Assembly: GCA_037349315.1 (NCBI GenBank)
Contig: JBAIAC010000030.1
Span: 13,227,501 to 13,291,500, forward strand
Reading direction: 5' to 3'
Origin: Chelydra serpentina
Taxonomy: Eukaryota > Chordata > Testudines > Chelydridae
Length of the DNA: 64,000 bases
The position numbers and the translations under genes were made by a program. This document shows positions 44,276 through 55,412 of this stretch, piece after piece; the stretch's first letter is position 1, and each line of letters starts with the position of its first letter. The notes beneath the pieces were generated by a model. The model did no database searches, was not told where the DNA came from, and saw nothing but the letters and a program-made list of their open reading frames with translations.

Positions 44276-45776
44276 AACCCGAGGTTCACTTCAAGAGTCA
44301 TCATGATCAGTTATTTGTCAACCTGTTGAAAATACTTGTGTTTGTAAATGGAAACACGGCAGGATTTGTCCAGTTTGTTAAGATTGGTTGAAAAATTTCC
44401 ATAAAAACTGTTTTGACAAAACAAATTGTTTTTGTAGGAAATGATTGTGTTGTTTTATTTAGTTTGTTTACTTTATTTATTGCAAGAAGTATTTGCTTTC
44501 AGTGAACATTTTTGAATTTTTGTTGAAAATTTCCGTTTCTGTTTTGAAAATGTTTTGGAAATTTTTCAGTTTTCCGTAATTTCAACAAAAAACTCTAAAT
44601 TTTCTGGGAAAACCACCCATATTCTGACTAGCTCTGTAATGCGTATAATAGATATATGTTACATAGAGTGTATACTTCAGATTAGACTGCATCTTCTGCA
44701 ACTGAATCTGAAATATTGCATCCCGTTTGGGGTACCTCAACCCAGAAAGATATTGGAGGGAATTTAGAGAAGTTCCACAAATATGATTACAAAGCTAGAG
44801 GAATTGATTTCAGTGGGACTAATTGTGAAAGGAAAGGATTAATAATATGGCCCTACATTATTAGTAATCATTTTAAATAAAACATCCATGAAATCAAACC
44901 TTTTCTTTTGTTATTAGACTCAGGATGGCTTAAACACTCTGGCTCATAATTCCAACTGTAACATTAGGAGTGATACTGTTATAACATCAGATGTATTTTA
45001 CCAGAAGGAAATGCATGTATTTCATTGGTTGTTCTAGCAGAATAAAAAAATAATAATTTTATGTAGGTAAAGAATTAAGAAACGTTAAAGGTATCATGAG
45101 CATATTTTCTATTAAACAATTTAAAACTAAGAGTGAACGGCATTTGGATTGCACTTTACTAGCTTAACAAATAATTAGTTCTGTAGAAGAAAGCATAGCA
45201 GAGGACATAAATTTAAGCTCAAAGAGACAGATTCAAAAGCATTATACGCAGCAGGGGGGAAAAAACAAACCTAATCTGCTTCCCTCTGTGGCGAGGAACA
45301 AAAGTATCACGCTGTAGACTAGAAATCATCGGCTGACTAGCTGAGTATAAGCCAGAGCAAACAGAACAGACTCTCAAAGAACTAATAATGTTGTCATGTT
45401 AGGAAATAAAGAGCCCAAACAGCCTCCATCAGCAATAGCAATATGGGTGTGGGAGGAATCAGCTCACCTATTCACTGTTCCTAGGACAGGGGCTGAAACT
45501 CTGAAAGTCTACAGCTACATATGCCACAATCCCTTGAACTGGTATTAACAGCATGGCAGATTTTCCAGAGGGGAAAGAGGAACACAATTCATTTTTGTCC
45601 TTTTGATTTTCAAATGCTTTAAATAACTTACTCTTCCATACAATGATCTTCTACAAGCAGGGATTTGAAGCAATCAAATTTTTGAATTGCTCCGCTCCAG
45701 CTCCGGGCATAAACCTACTGCTCCACGCTCAAGCTCCGGGCTCCACTCCAAAGCCCTGTCTACAAGGCAGTAAGAC
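44276..45776. other. No gene seen; AT-rich repeat relic
   Basis: From 44320 to about 44640 the sequence (TGTTGAAAATTTCCGTTTCT and similar) resembles AT-rich foldback repeats such as those near 47530. The rest is unassigned. Confidence 0.45.
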
Positions 45777-45830
45777 AGTGGTTCTCCAACCTTTTGTAGA
45801 CACTTCAAAAGACTACGACCCTCTCATGAA
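45777..45830. mobile_element. hAT left-end fragment
   Basis: CAGTGGTTCTCCAACCTTTT is a hAT (Charlie-like) terminus. No right end was found before the CR1 copy begins. Confidence 0.45.
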
Positions 45831-45859
45831 CAATCTTCCCTCACAACATCCTCCATTGT

Positions 45860-46729
45860 CTAAATTAGCTGTTACAACTCAAGAAAGAGATCTTGGAGTT
45901 ATTGTGGATAGTCCTCTGAAAACATCCACTTAATGTGCAGTGGCAGTCAAAAAAGTAAACAGAATGTTGGGAATCATTAAGAAAGGGGTCGATAAGACAG
46001 AAAATATCATATTGCCTCTATATAAATCCATGGTATGCCCACATCTTGAATATTGCGTGCAGATGTGGTCGCCTCATCTCAAAAAAGATATATTGGAATT
46101 GGAAAAGGTTCAGAAAAGAGCAACAAAAATGATTAGGGGTATGGAACGGCTTCCGTATGAGGAGAGATTAATAAGACTGGGACTTTTCAGCTCGGAAAAG
46201 AGACAATTAAGGGGGGATATGATAGAGGTCTATAAAATCATGACTGGTGTGAAGAAAGTAAATAAGGAAGTGTTATTTACTCCTTCTCATAACATAGGAA
46301 CTAGGGGGTCACCAAATGAAATTAATAGGCAGCAGGTTTAAAAACAAACAAAAGGAAGGGGGTTTTTTTGGTTGGTTGGTTGGTTTGTTTGTTGTTGTTT
46401 TTTTACACACAACGCACAGTCAACCTATGGAACTCCTTGCCAGAGGATGCTGTGAAGGCCAAGACTATAACAGGGTTCAAAAAAGAACTAGATAAGTTCA
46501 TGGAGGATAGGTCCATCAATGGCTATTAGCCATGATGTACAAGGATGGTGTTCCTAGTCTCTGTTTTCAAGAAGCTGGGAATGGGCCACAGAGGATGGAT
46601 CTCTTCATGATTACCTGTTCTGTTCAGTCCCTCTGGGGCACCTGGCATTGTGCACTGTTGGAAGACAGTATACTGGGCTAGATGGACCTTTGGTCTGTCC
46701 CAGTATGGCCGTTCATATGTTCTTATTGC
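45860..46729 (+). pseudogene. CR1 LINE (copy D), C-terminal ORF2 and 3' end
   Basis: Read on +, it starts LAVTTQERDLGVIVDSPLKT, then VKKVNRMLGIIKKGVDKTEN, VCPHLEYCVQMWSPHLKKDI, LELEKVQKRATKMIRGMERL and RLGLFSSEKRQLRGDMIEVY, the reverse transcriptase thumb and C-terminus of CR1. A stop at about 45931 and an insertion of (GGTT)n-type sequence at 46361-46402 break it. The 3' end AGTATACTGGGCTAGATGGA, then CAGTATGGCCGTTCATATGT, is intact to the tail. It is 5' truncated, as most CR1 copies are. Confidence 0.92.
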
Positions 46730-47519
46730 TTGGTTCTATAAAATCCACATTCTGAACATCTTTACTTATGCTGACTCTTTTTATTCTCTTTTGGAGGTGA
46801 TGGAAAGACATTCAAACAAAGTCCTTCCTGGAGATTATTATATATGTGTACAGGTTGTTTAAAGACATGTTTAACTATTTCTTTTAATTCAAAGTAGGAA
46901 GTTGGGCAGGAGGCAGAGCACATGATTAAAGCAGTGAAAGACAGAGAGTACCTTAGAGGATAATGCAGATTTTATTATTTCAAATAAAAGTCTTTGTTCA
47001 GTATTAGAAGAGAAAACAAAACTCTTGCTGCAACCCTCCACCATTCTCGCATGACATTGCAGCGCATTTTAAACTGAAGTATTTAAAGTTGTCACAGTAT
47101 TTTTTAATAATAATCTACTGTGAATGACAGATGAATACCTGCAAATCTTTGGTGCTATAGCTTCAAATACTGAACAAATTAAGAAGTCAAGGTTATGAAG
47201 GAAATCCACATACAACAGAATTTGTGACTTCACTTCCCAAAAATCTCAGCAACAAGCAAATAATTTTATTTCTCTTACCTTTTATATGCTCATTTGAGTA
47301 TTCTCTAAACAGTCATTCACCAAGCAGCTAAAAATGTCTAGAACGTAAGCAGAGAGATGTCAAATGAGAATGAAAAGTCAGATAGGTATTAGTCATCCCT
47401 TGAGTACCATGAGATTGTGTGCAATGCCTGTCTCATCATGGACATGTTCCAAAGTCAGGTGGAGTCACTGCTAGAGAAGGTTGGAAAATAGGGTTTTCCT
47501 CACACCCACATACACTGAA
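46730..47519. other. No gene seen
   Basis: Unassigned AT-rich DNA without long frames or repeat signatures. Confidence 0.5.
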
Positions 47520-47770
47520 AATTAAAGAAGAAAACAAAACATTTTTTCTGTTTTAATTGAAAATTTCTGCAGAAAATTGACTTTTCAACAAAATATTTAA
47601 ATCCAAAATATTTCCATTCAAAATGATACCAGAGTGCCTCATGGAAATTGTAGTTCAAATGGCTTTATGCTCCCATTCTGCTCCATGGACCATGCTCTCT
47701 GGCCTGACAACCTCTCCCATGATATTCCACTTGGAGATGCGTGATAAGAGTCCCTAGCTGTGATATATTA
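47520..47770. repeat. Copy of the AT-rich foldback repeat at 20958-21405
   Basis: CAAAATATTTCCATTCAAAATG, and then AGAGTGCCTCATGGAAATTG, TAGTTCAAATGGC and CTCCATGGACCATGCTC, parallel the left half of the 20958 element (CCTCATGGGAGTTGTAATTT and following). The right arm is not clear here. Confidence 0.5.
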
Positions 47771-48320
47771 TAGGAGATGAACATCAATAAGAAGCCATGG
47801 TAGCACAAACACTAGAAATTATGTGAAATTGAACTCAGCAACAATCACATACTCTAATGAATGTCATGCATGTGCAGGAAACCTTAAGACCCTGGGACAT
47901 CCTTGATTGAAAATAAAATAAAAGGATAAGTCTTGCTGCAGTCAAGGACAACTGAGCAAAATCAATTTGCTCACATTATAAATAATCATTTGCAAAATGA
48001 CATTAAACACACAATAATGGCTTTTGAATTTAAGAATCACAGAACAGCATCCAAAATTACAGATGGTGAAATGATCCTTACTGCGATCAGTACTTGTGTT
48101 GTCTAACATATGTAGAAACTGTAGTAAAGTGCACCTCTAGTGCTGCCTCATATACTTTGACATTTCTGTGAATCTCTTTTCACATGAAGAGGATGAGGAC
48201 TACAGCTGGCGAATAACAGATTCTTTGGTTTGTTGGCAATTTCATAACGTTGAAAAATTTCAGGTCAGACCAATTATTTTTAAAAATCATTTTGGGTCAA
48301 ATGAAATGTTACACTTGACA
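47771..48320. other. No gene seen
   Basis: Unassigned. The end (about 48245-48320) is AT-rich repeat sequence that appears to continue at 48623 after the hAT MITE. Confidence 0.45.
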
Positions 48321-48622
48321 CAGTATTGCAGCCAGGTCCGGAGTGCAGGGGGAGCGGCGCTATAAAAGGCGCCTCCCCCTGTACTCACCCGGCGGCGCTC
48401 CGGGTCTTCGGCGGCACTTCGGCGGCTCACTCTGGGTCTTTGGTGGTACCCGCTGCCGAAATGCCGCCGAAGACCCAGAGCGCCGCCGGGTGAGTGCAAG
48501 AAGCGGCGCTTAAAAAGAAGCGGCGCCTTTTTTTAGTGCTGCTAAAAAAAGGCGCCGCTGCCGCCGCTTCTGCTCAAGAGGGAGCGGCCGCTCCCCCTGC
48601 TCCCCCCCTGGCTATGCTACTG
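48321..48622 (-). mobile_element. hAT-type MITE, 302 bp (copy 2, inverted relative to 24461-24762)
   Basis: It reads CAGTATTGCAGCCAGG to CCTGGCTATGCTACTG, the reverse of copy 1, with the same length and the same nested inverted repeats (GCGGCGCCTTTTTTTAG/CTAAAAAAAGGCGCCGC and the CCGGCGGCGCTC arms). Flanks ACTTGACA and ACTTGACC match at seven of eight. It interrupts an AT-rich repeat (GGGTCAAATGAAATGTTACA against ACCCAAAATGAAACATGAC). Confidence 0.94.
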
Positions 48623-48630
48623 ACTTGACC

Positions 48631-50755
48631 CAAAATGAAACATGACATTTAAAAGTGCTTGAAATCTAATGTTTTTGCATTTATTAAATAAAGTTTAAGG
48701 AAGTTTCAAAACAAAAATCATTTAAAACCAAAAAATCTAAAAGTTTTATTTAAAAAATGTTGAAAGAAAATGAAACATTTTCTTCCACAATTTTTATTTT
48801 AGTTCCCCCCCCCCCCAAAAGCAAACAATTAAATACAAACACCACAAATTCACTAAACATTTTGGTTTCACTGAATCTACAGCAAGGACCTTTCTACCTT
48901 GTTTGACCAGATTCCAGATCTGAAAACTTTTAAGAAATGCTACAAGATGCCCCAGGTTGCAAATCAAATGTGGGCTCCTTAAAAGGCTGTCCAAATCCTA
49001 TATATGGCTGTTTAACCAAGTGTGTTTGTGTGTGAAACAGAGATTTATATGTCCAACTGTTGATTTAAGTGTCAGAATTGATGTGGATCCATTAATGAGT
49101 ATCCAAATTTGTACACTGGGCTCTGCTCTATGAAAAAAAATATCTATTCAGCCAAAATTGCAGGGTCCATATAGCTTAATCAGCTTGTGTTACTAAGAAA
49201 TCTTCTGTAGAAGATTTGCCCCCACTTCTTGTCCTGCTTCTGGCTGTTAGTATCACAAAATGCTAGGCACAGGTCAGCAACACAATAGGTAATTAATATG
49301 ATTTTTGCAGCTGAGGTTGGAATATTCCATAACATTTGGTGTGCTTCTCTGTGAGATGAAAAACAGGTCACCCTCACTGAGCAACATGCCAGGAATGTGT
49401 CACATTTTGTGCAAGTAATTTCCAGTCCGTTGTTTTCTCTCAGCATGATGCTGTGACAATGACTAAACAGACTTAGCACCATATTATATCTTTGCATTTC
49501 ATAGAATATAAAACTATGTTTATGAATCAGATAATCCAGTTGATTCTTGAACCCTAAAACCTCCAAAGAAAATCACAAATCTGCAAGATATCCTTGACCC
49601 TACAGTTTGATTATCAACCTCTGGGATTCCTGAAAGTAGTAAGGAAGTGTACAGTCTCCCATAACCCAACAATTCTCAACTGGCTTCAAATCTGAAGAGC
49701 CTCAAGACCATAAATCAGTCTGTCCAAAGTCAATTGTAAATTACTTACCGAGTTGTTTTAAGAATCCACCTTTTTTCAGACAGCAGGCAAAGAATAATGT
49801 ACACAAACATTTAAATCCAGCCATGTTTGCAAAACAAAAACAAAAAACACACTCCTATTGTTTTAGATCAAGCTTTTCAAATGCAGGGGCATACAGATCT
49901 GCTGAGTCACATTTTGGGAGGATAGCACAAGACCCACAAATTATGAGCCCGGTCCAAGGCCCGCTGAAGTCATTGTCCTGTAAGTTTGGTGAGGATTCTT
50001 TTGACATCCCCTCAAACACATAATACGTTTCAAGGCCCAGAAATCTGCAATGTAGATAGGATAGGAGAGATAAATTTACCCTTCAGTTTATTCATGTATG
50101 CAACATAGTGTAACAGATATTTTCTCCAAATTTCGAATGTGTTTCTGAGTTGATGCCTGTGGCAGTTTCAGAATGCGATATTTTATGACTGAATTATAAT
50201 AGCTCCTTGAAATAAGTTTAGAATAGAAATACTAATGGATCACTAACAAAAGCAGTGCAATCACTATTGCTATAACAAAAAGCAATCAAAAACAACCAGG
50301 GACTGCAAAGCAGCAGGAATTAACTCTATATCAACGTTAGATTCTCTTTTAGTTGTGCCAGGACAATTCCCGTACATGCAGAGCAAAATCCTGTGAAACA
50401 TAATTCCAACTTTGTTTGGAATGTTATATGTATAACGTAGAATAACCAAAAGCATTTTAGCAACTGAATTTTCAAGAATATTAATTTGCACTTCATATTA
50501 AATCTTTTCCCTGATATTAGCTTTAATATCAACAGCCTCATTTCAAATTTTCCATACTTAGAGTAGTCACACAGTGTTGACCACTTCTGATGTATGTTTC
50601 TAGCTCGCTCATTCCCAAACTGGGTTGCCTAAAGCCATTTCCTTGGTGATATCAACATTTTTTAGCAGTCAATCTCATGTCATATTAGCCTATTATATTT
50701 ACTGGGTATAATTGCTTTTTTTGTTTTGTTTTAAAAACATGTTACTGAATTGGCC
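48631..50755. other. No gene seen
   Basis: A short C run lies at about 48806-48818. The stretch 49000-50700 is unique-looking. A minus frame at 49180-49566 is Cys/Ser/Phe-rich without a domain. Confidence 0.45.
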
Positions 50756-50760
50756 ATTAA

Positions 50761-50835
50761 GGGGGGAGGGATAGCTCAGTGGTTTGAGCATTGGCCTGCT
50801 AAACCCAAGGTTGTGAGTTCAATCCTTGAGGGGGC
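50761..50835 (+). mobile_element. Cry I-type SINE, tRNA-derived head (5' part)
   Basis: GGGGGGAGGGATAGCTCAGT, GGTTTGAGCATTGGCCTGCT and AAACCCAAGGTTGTGAGTTC, AATCC form a tRNA-like head. The RNA polymerase III A box is TAGCTCAGTGG (50772-50782) and the B box GGTTGTGAGTTCAATCC (50809-50825). The SINE is cut at 50835 by an LTR and resumes at 52321. Confidence 0.92.
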
Positions 50836-51544
50836 TGTGACTGTGTCTCCATAAGACTTTATGGGGAGATGCTTATAAATGTTTATATGATATATCTGGA
50901 ATATGTTTTATGCTACATGTGCCATGTAACATATCTCTGTAAAAGTTATGATCTACTGAATCTATTCCTCCTGTTTGTATGTATGTATCATTGTTGTAGT
51001 TGAAGTTATGAATATTGGTTGTATATTTGCTGGTTTTATACATAGCCTTTGTAAGAGCATGGGATCATGTCTTCAGAACGGAATGGGCAGGCAGAGAGTC
51101 CAATCAAGAAACTCTTAAACAAACAAAAGGAGTCCCAGACACCAATCCACATCTGAGCTTGGCCAGGAATGCGACTGGCTGGACTGGTTACTGAATGGTG
51201 CATGGACATGTGACTTGCCCATGTGATCCCAAAACTCCAGGGTAACATGATGCTACACAGGGAATGGGGAGGAGCATCCATTCAGGGGAGAAAATCTATT
51301 TAAACCCCTGGAAGACCCCTCCATTTTGTCTTCAGCTGGCTAAAGAAAGAGACTCTCCACCCTCCAAGGACACACCTGAAAGAGACTGAACAAAGGACAA
51401 GGACAATAGGGGGTGCGAGCGATTGCTGGACCCAGGCTAGAAGGACTGTAGCCTGTAAAAGGAAGTTTGCTGGAACTGGTGAGTTTTTTATCTGTGTTCA
51501 GTGTGATTAGACATAAACGTGCGTGTTTTATTTTATTTTACTTA

Positions 51545-51838
51545 GGGCGGGTCCACACTGGGGGTGGGAATCGATCTAAGATACGCAACTTCAGCTACGT
51601 GAATACCGCAGCTGAAGTCAAAGTATCTTAGATCGAATTACAAAGTTATTACTGCGGGTCCACGCAGCTCAGCCAGGCTCCCCCATCGACTCCCTTACTC
51701 CTCGCGCCGAGCTGGAGTTCCGGAGTCGACGGGGAGCGCTTCTGGGATCAATTTATCTCGTCTAGATGAGACGCGATAAATCAATCTCAGAACATCTATC
51801 GCTACCCGCCGAATGGGGCGGGTTGTGTGGACGTACCC
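51545..51838. mobile_element. Harbinger-like MITE, 294 bp, TTA target duplication, inside the LTR
   Basis: GGGCGGGTCCACACTG is inverted as TGTGTGGACGTACCC, with TTA on both sides (51542-51544, 51839-51841). TWA target sites of 3 bp are typical of PIF/Harbinger elements. The interior has GGAATCGATCTAAGATACGC and AGTATCTTAGATCGAATTAC as inverted words. Confidence 0.92.
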
Positions 51839-52016
51839 TTAGTAATTCACTTTGTTCTGTATGTTACTACTTGGAATCACTTAAATCCTACTTTCTGTAC
51901 TTATTAAAATCACTTCTTACTTATTAAGTTACCTGGAGTACGTGTTAGTACCTGGAGGGGGCAAATAGCTGTGCATATCTTTCTATCTTTGAAACAGAGG
52001 GCGAACTATTTATGAG

Positions 52017-52063
52017 TTTACCCTGTATAAGCTTTATACAGGGTAAAACGGATTTATACAGGG
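52017..52063. repeat. Perfect 14-bp hairpin with a third half-copy
   Basis: TTTACCCTGTATAA (52017-52030) and TTATACAGGGTAAA (52034-52047) are perfect complements around GCT. A further TTATACAGGG follows at 52054-52063. It lies in the 3' part of the LTR. Confidence 0.85.
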
Positions 52064-52320
52064 TTTGAACCCCATTAGGAGTTGGGCACGTGGGTGTCAA
52101 AAGCAAAGGCACTTCCTGAGCTGCTTCCAGGCAGGCCTACAGCTGTTAGGGGACATGGTTCGGACCTGGGTCTGTGTTTGCAGCAGATCAGCGGATCTGG
52201 CTCAAAACAGACAGGATTCTGGAGTCCCAAGCTGGAAAAGGCAGGAAAGCAAGGGCAGAAGTAGCCTTAGCACACCAGGTGGCAGCTTCAAGGGGGTTTC
52301 TGTGATACCAACCCATCACA

Positions 52321-52435
52321 GGGTTCCATTTAGGGATCAGGGCAAAAATTGGGGATTGGTCCTGCTTTGAGCAGGGGGTTGAACTAGATGACCTCCTAAG
52401 GTCCCTTCCAACCCTGATATTCTATGATTCTATGA
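52321..52435 (+). mobile_element. Cry I-type SINE, 3' part with CR1-like tail
   Basis: TTTAGGGATCAGGGCAAAAA, TTGGGGATTGGTCCTGCTTT, GAGCAGGGGGTTGAACTAGA, TGACCTCCTAAGGTCCCTTC and CAACCCTGATATTCTATGAT complete the SINE. The 3' end matches CR1, with two ATTCTATG octamers as the tail. This shared end is what lets the CR1 reverse transcriptase copy the SINE. Confidence 0.92.
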
Positions 52436-52639
52436 AGGGTAAATACAGTTCAGTATTTTATGAGTATCATAATTAGAACAACCGCCACTCTTTCTATAAC
52501 ACAATTTGGCACTAATTCAGGAAAGGACTCAATTGAAGAAATCCTTAAGTCAATGGGACTTATGTAGCTGCTTAAAGTTAATTTATCCCAAACAGCTGTC
52601 CATTCTCCAGTCTCTACTTTAAAGCAGCCTAAAATAAAA

Positions 52640-52715
52640 TAAAAAGCCTGATCCATCCCCCATTGAATCCAATAGGTGTCCTCCACTGATTTCAATGGGC
52701 GTCGGATCAGGCCGC
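52640..52715. repeat. Short palindrome, GATCCATTGAA type
   Basis: GCCTGATCCATCCCCCATTG on the left mirrors CAATGGGCGTCGGATCAGGC on the right around TAGGTGTCCTCCA. Confidence 0.7.
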
Positions 52716-52904
52716 AAATAAATACAGAAAACAGCAAACTAATGACAGGAAGGTGGGGCAACAGTCTTAGAAGAACTGGCTTATTTATTAAAAAGGAGTT
52801 CCCTAATGATATGGAGCTATCAAGTTGTCCTATGGCTACCTATGTTACTGTATGATCTTATTATATTGACCCTAGTTCTCCCCTGACCTACTCCTTCAGT
52901 TGTG

Positions 52905-52960
52905 ATCCAAACTCATTGAAATCAATGGGAATCTTTCCACTGACTTCAACGGGCTTTGGA
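52905..52960. repeat. Short palindrome, same group
   Basis: ATCCAAACTCATTGAAATCA mirrors TGACTTCAACGGGCTTTGGA around a TGGGAATCTTTCCAC core. Confidence 0.65.
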
Positions 52961-52982
52961 AAAGACTCTTGTTTCAAAGTAG

Positions 52983-53078
52983 ATTGAAAACTTGTCAGGG
53001 CAAAGAATGTTCCTCCCTGTGTGTTTGTTCAGCACTTAGCACAACAGAGCCCAAGCCACAATACAAATAATACATAAT
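52983..53078 (+). mobile_element. L3/CR1-type LINE 3' tail
   Basis: GATTGAAAACTTGTCAGGGC, then TTCAGCACTTAGCACAACAG, AGCCCAAGCCACAATACAAA, fits the L3-type tail. Confidence 0.55.
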
Positions 53079-53500
53079 ATTATATAGTCTAAAAAACAAA
53101 AGATTTGAACTTCTTTCCTGTTTAGTGATAATTCATGCAAAGTGCAACGCACACAAACTTCCCACTGAGTGCTGGGTGTGCAGCACTTTTGAAAATCACG
53201 CTCTTTAGTGCAGTGTCTACATAGGGATTTAAGATGCATTTTTAAGCTTCCATTTTTTAAAATTTTGGTCAAAAAAGTGTTTTTCCAGACCTTAGCTTTC
53301 CCCCTCCTCCATCTCTATCCTGCATTCCCCTTGGCAGCCCAATCTTATTGCTATTCCCCTAAGTTGTTTTCCACCAGAGTACTCCGAATTCTTGATAACG
53401 GGCGTATCAGACTTAAATTCCTCAGAAAGGAGATCAAAAAGCAAATGGGATATTTATAGGAGCAATGTGTTTCTGCTGGGGTTTGTACCAAGGACTATCA

Positions 53501-53794
53501 GGCTATTTCTACACTTGGAGCAGGGGTGTGATTCCCGGCCTGTGTAGGTGCACCCACACCAGCTCTGTTCGAGCCAGCGCACTAAAAATAGCCGTATAGC
53601 TGGGGTACCATGGGTGGCGGCTCAGGCTAGTCTCCTGAGTGCATCCCTGGGGGGCCAAGGCAGATACATACTTGGGGCTGCTAGCCCAAGCTGCTACATT
53701 GTTACTTTTATCATATCCCCTTGAGCAGAGCTAGTGAGGGTAGGTCTATGCAAGCTGGGAATCACATCCCCCAGCTCCAAGTGTAAACATAGCC
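53501..53794. mobile_element. Harbinger-like MITE, about 294 bp, diverged
   Basis: GGCTATTTCTACACTTGGAG is inverted as CTCCAAGTGTAAACATAGCC. An inner pair, GGTGTGATTCCCGGC and GGGAATCACATCCCC, adds to the fold. No exact target duplication was found. Confidence 0.75.
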
Positions 53795-54320
53795 ACAGAT
53801 CTAAAGAGAGTATTTAAGCACTTGAGCTGCATTACCTGTTAGCTATCAGTTTCAGTGGTGGTGATATTCTGTCCCAAGCCTCTAGCATGCGGTGAGGGTA
53901 TCACAAAGACAAGAACCTGTAAAGAAAAGAGAGATTAAGGAACTGCAAAAGCAAAAACCCTGATCCTTTATAATCCTCTGCCTTTATTCTACATCTTTCA
54001 TAGACTTATTCGTTCTGTGTCTTCCTAATCCCGACATCCAAAGGGAAAGGGTTTTTTTTAATTAACATTTACCATAACTAATTTTGTACAGCCTTTGCTC
54101 CAGTTAGCAATAGGGAAGGATTGAGGATATAAGGACCAGGTCCTCAGCAGATGTAAATTGGTGTTTCTCCATGTATGTTATGGAGATTGGCAGTGCTATC
54201 TCTCAGATAAGACAGAATGCTGAAGTGCTGGCTACTTGTGCTCATCAGAAATCATATGATGCTTTTTAATGCTAAACCCAAATTGATAATTGCATTTGGC
54301 CTGTAGTTTTGGTTGACTTC
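53795..54320. other. No gene seen
   Basis: Unassigned AT-rich DNA. Confidence 0.45.
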
Positions 54321-54807
54321 TGTAGCAGGGTGTTATCCCAGAACGTGCCCTCTCGTGACACAGTGTACCCTGCAGGCTCCCTACCCTCATTTCACTTCTG
54401 GATCTCCAAATAAATGTATTCACAGTCCTGAGTACTTAGAGCAACATTCCCCTTCTTGGGGGCTAATTTATTCAGTTTTTATAAAATACAGTTTCCACTG
54501 GCTCGCTAGGTGCTTCTAACTCACCTCTTGATCCAGGGCTGCAGCGTCTTGGTTCCCCTTCAGTTCCCTCTGGGCTAGGGAGCTGTGCCAGACCCACTGC
54601 AGCCCCAGGCTTCTCTGGAGAGGCTTTCCCTCCAGACTCTTCCTGTCCTGGTCCCCAGACTCAATTTCTTTCCATTGGGTCAAGGATTTCACAGTCCTCT
54701 TTTATAGGGCTGTGCTGTGGTTCAAGCAGGTTTCTCCAGCCCACTAGTATCCAGATTCCAGTGCCTGTTCCACAGAGTTGTCCTTGGACACCCATACACT
54801 TCACACT

Positions 54808-55075
54808 TTTTCAGCTTGGAAAAGAGACGACTAAGCGGGGATATGATTGAGGTCTATAAAATCATGACGGGTGGAGAAAGTTGTGGAAGTCGGTAAAGGG
54901 AATTTGGATGCAGGCCTCTATATAAGCAAGAGTCAGGCTAACTCTTGCTCATATAGAGGCCTGCATCCAAATTCCCTTTACCGACTTCCACAAAGTGAAT
55001 AAGCAATTGTTATTCACTCCTTCTCATAACACAAGAATTAGGGGTCACCAAATGAAATTAATAGGCAACAGGAAA
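54808..55075 (+). mobile_element. CR1 LINE fragment split by a 111-bp hairpin insertion
   Basis: TTTTTCAGCTTGGAAAAGAG, ACGACTAAGCGGGGATATGA and GAGGTCTATAAAATCATGAC before the insertion, and TGAATAAGCAATTGTTATTC with CACCAAATGAAATTAATAGG after it, match the same part of CR1 as in copy D (46180-46340). Both ends are truncated. Confidence 0.88.
54882..54992. mobile_element. Nearly perfect 111-bp foldback insertion, 4-bp target duplication AAGT
   Basis: Arms of 52 bases (54882-54933 and 54941-54992) are inverted complements with one mismatch, around the 7-base loop CAGGCTA. The ends are TGTGGAAGTCGG and CCGACTTCCACA. AAGT lies on both sides (54878-54881, 54993-54996); removing one copy plus the element restores the CR1 sequence GGAGAAAGTGAATAAG. 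It encodes nothing. The class of transposon is not clear: TG...CA ends with a 4-bp duplication are not typical of the hAT or Harbinger MITEs here. Confidence 0.92.
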
Positions 55076-55412
55076 GCAGGCCTTCTCCTGCCAGTGTCTC
55101 TGCCATTATGAGGGGGAAAGCAAATTATATGATGCCCTCCTTCCCGACACGTTTCTTAGCTGTTGAGAAAGAGGGGACCCTTCTCCCACCCTACACTGCA
55201 AGGTTCCTGGTCCCAGGCCCTTAAAGAAACCATATCCTAGGTTTTTGTCCCTCGGACCACTTCCTCTCTCCCAGCATCTGCCTCTGCCATACCCTTGGCC
55301 CTCCTCTGCCCCAGAACTCCTGGAACCTTAAAGGAATGTGTCATGGAAGAGGGTTGGTTGGCTCCAGTTGGGTTGGCTCCACCCCTTAAAGGGAAAACAT
55401 CACCCTGTTATA

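Larger units (their letters stand above)
50836..52320 (+). mobile_element. LTR inserted in the SINE, itself carrying a MITE
   Basis: The element begins TGTGACTGTGTCTCCATAAG and ends GATACCAACCCATCACA. Without the MITE at 51545-51838 it is about 1.19 kb. A CTATTTAAACCCC TATA-like box at about 51296 supports the + orientation. A 14-bp perfect hairpin (52017-52047) lies near its 3' end. The SINE reads continuously across it except for a few bases (GGGGGC | GGGTTCC), so the target duplication is degraded. Open frames at 52065-52370 are chance. Confidence 0.8.
52436..53500. other. No gene seen; palindromic and LINE-tail relics
   Basis: Palindromes at 52640-52715 and 52905-52960 and an L3-type tail at 52983-53078 are listed separately. 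No coding sequence was recognised. Confidence 0.5.
54321..55412. mobile_element. Probable LTR-type element containing a CR1 fragment
   Basis: Outer ends resemble inverted copies of each other, TGTAGCAGGGTG at 54321 and CATCACCCTGTTATA at 55398-55412. The intervening C/T-rich sequence resembles turtle LTRs. The CR1 fragment at 54808-55075 sits in the middle. The right end is TA in place of CA, and the flanks show no clear target duplication, so class and limits are tentative. Confidence 0.4.

Noticed and set aside
49180..49566. 128-codon minus frame with many Cys residues
   Set aside because: The Cys spacing fits no zinc-binding pattern and the DNA looks non-coding.
50761..50835. Possible tRNA gene
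   Set aside because: A and B boxes are present, but the sequence continues into a SINE body with a CR1-like tail, so it is a SINE and not a tRNA gene.
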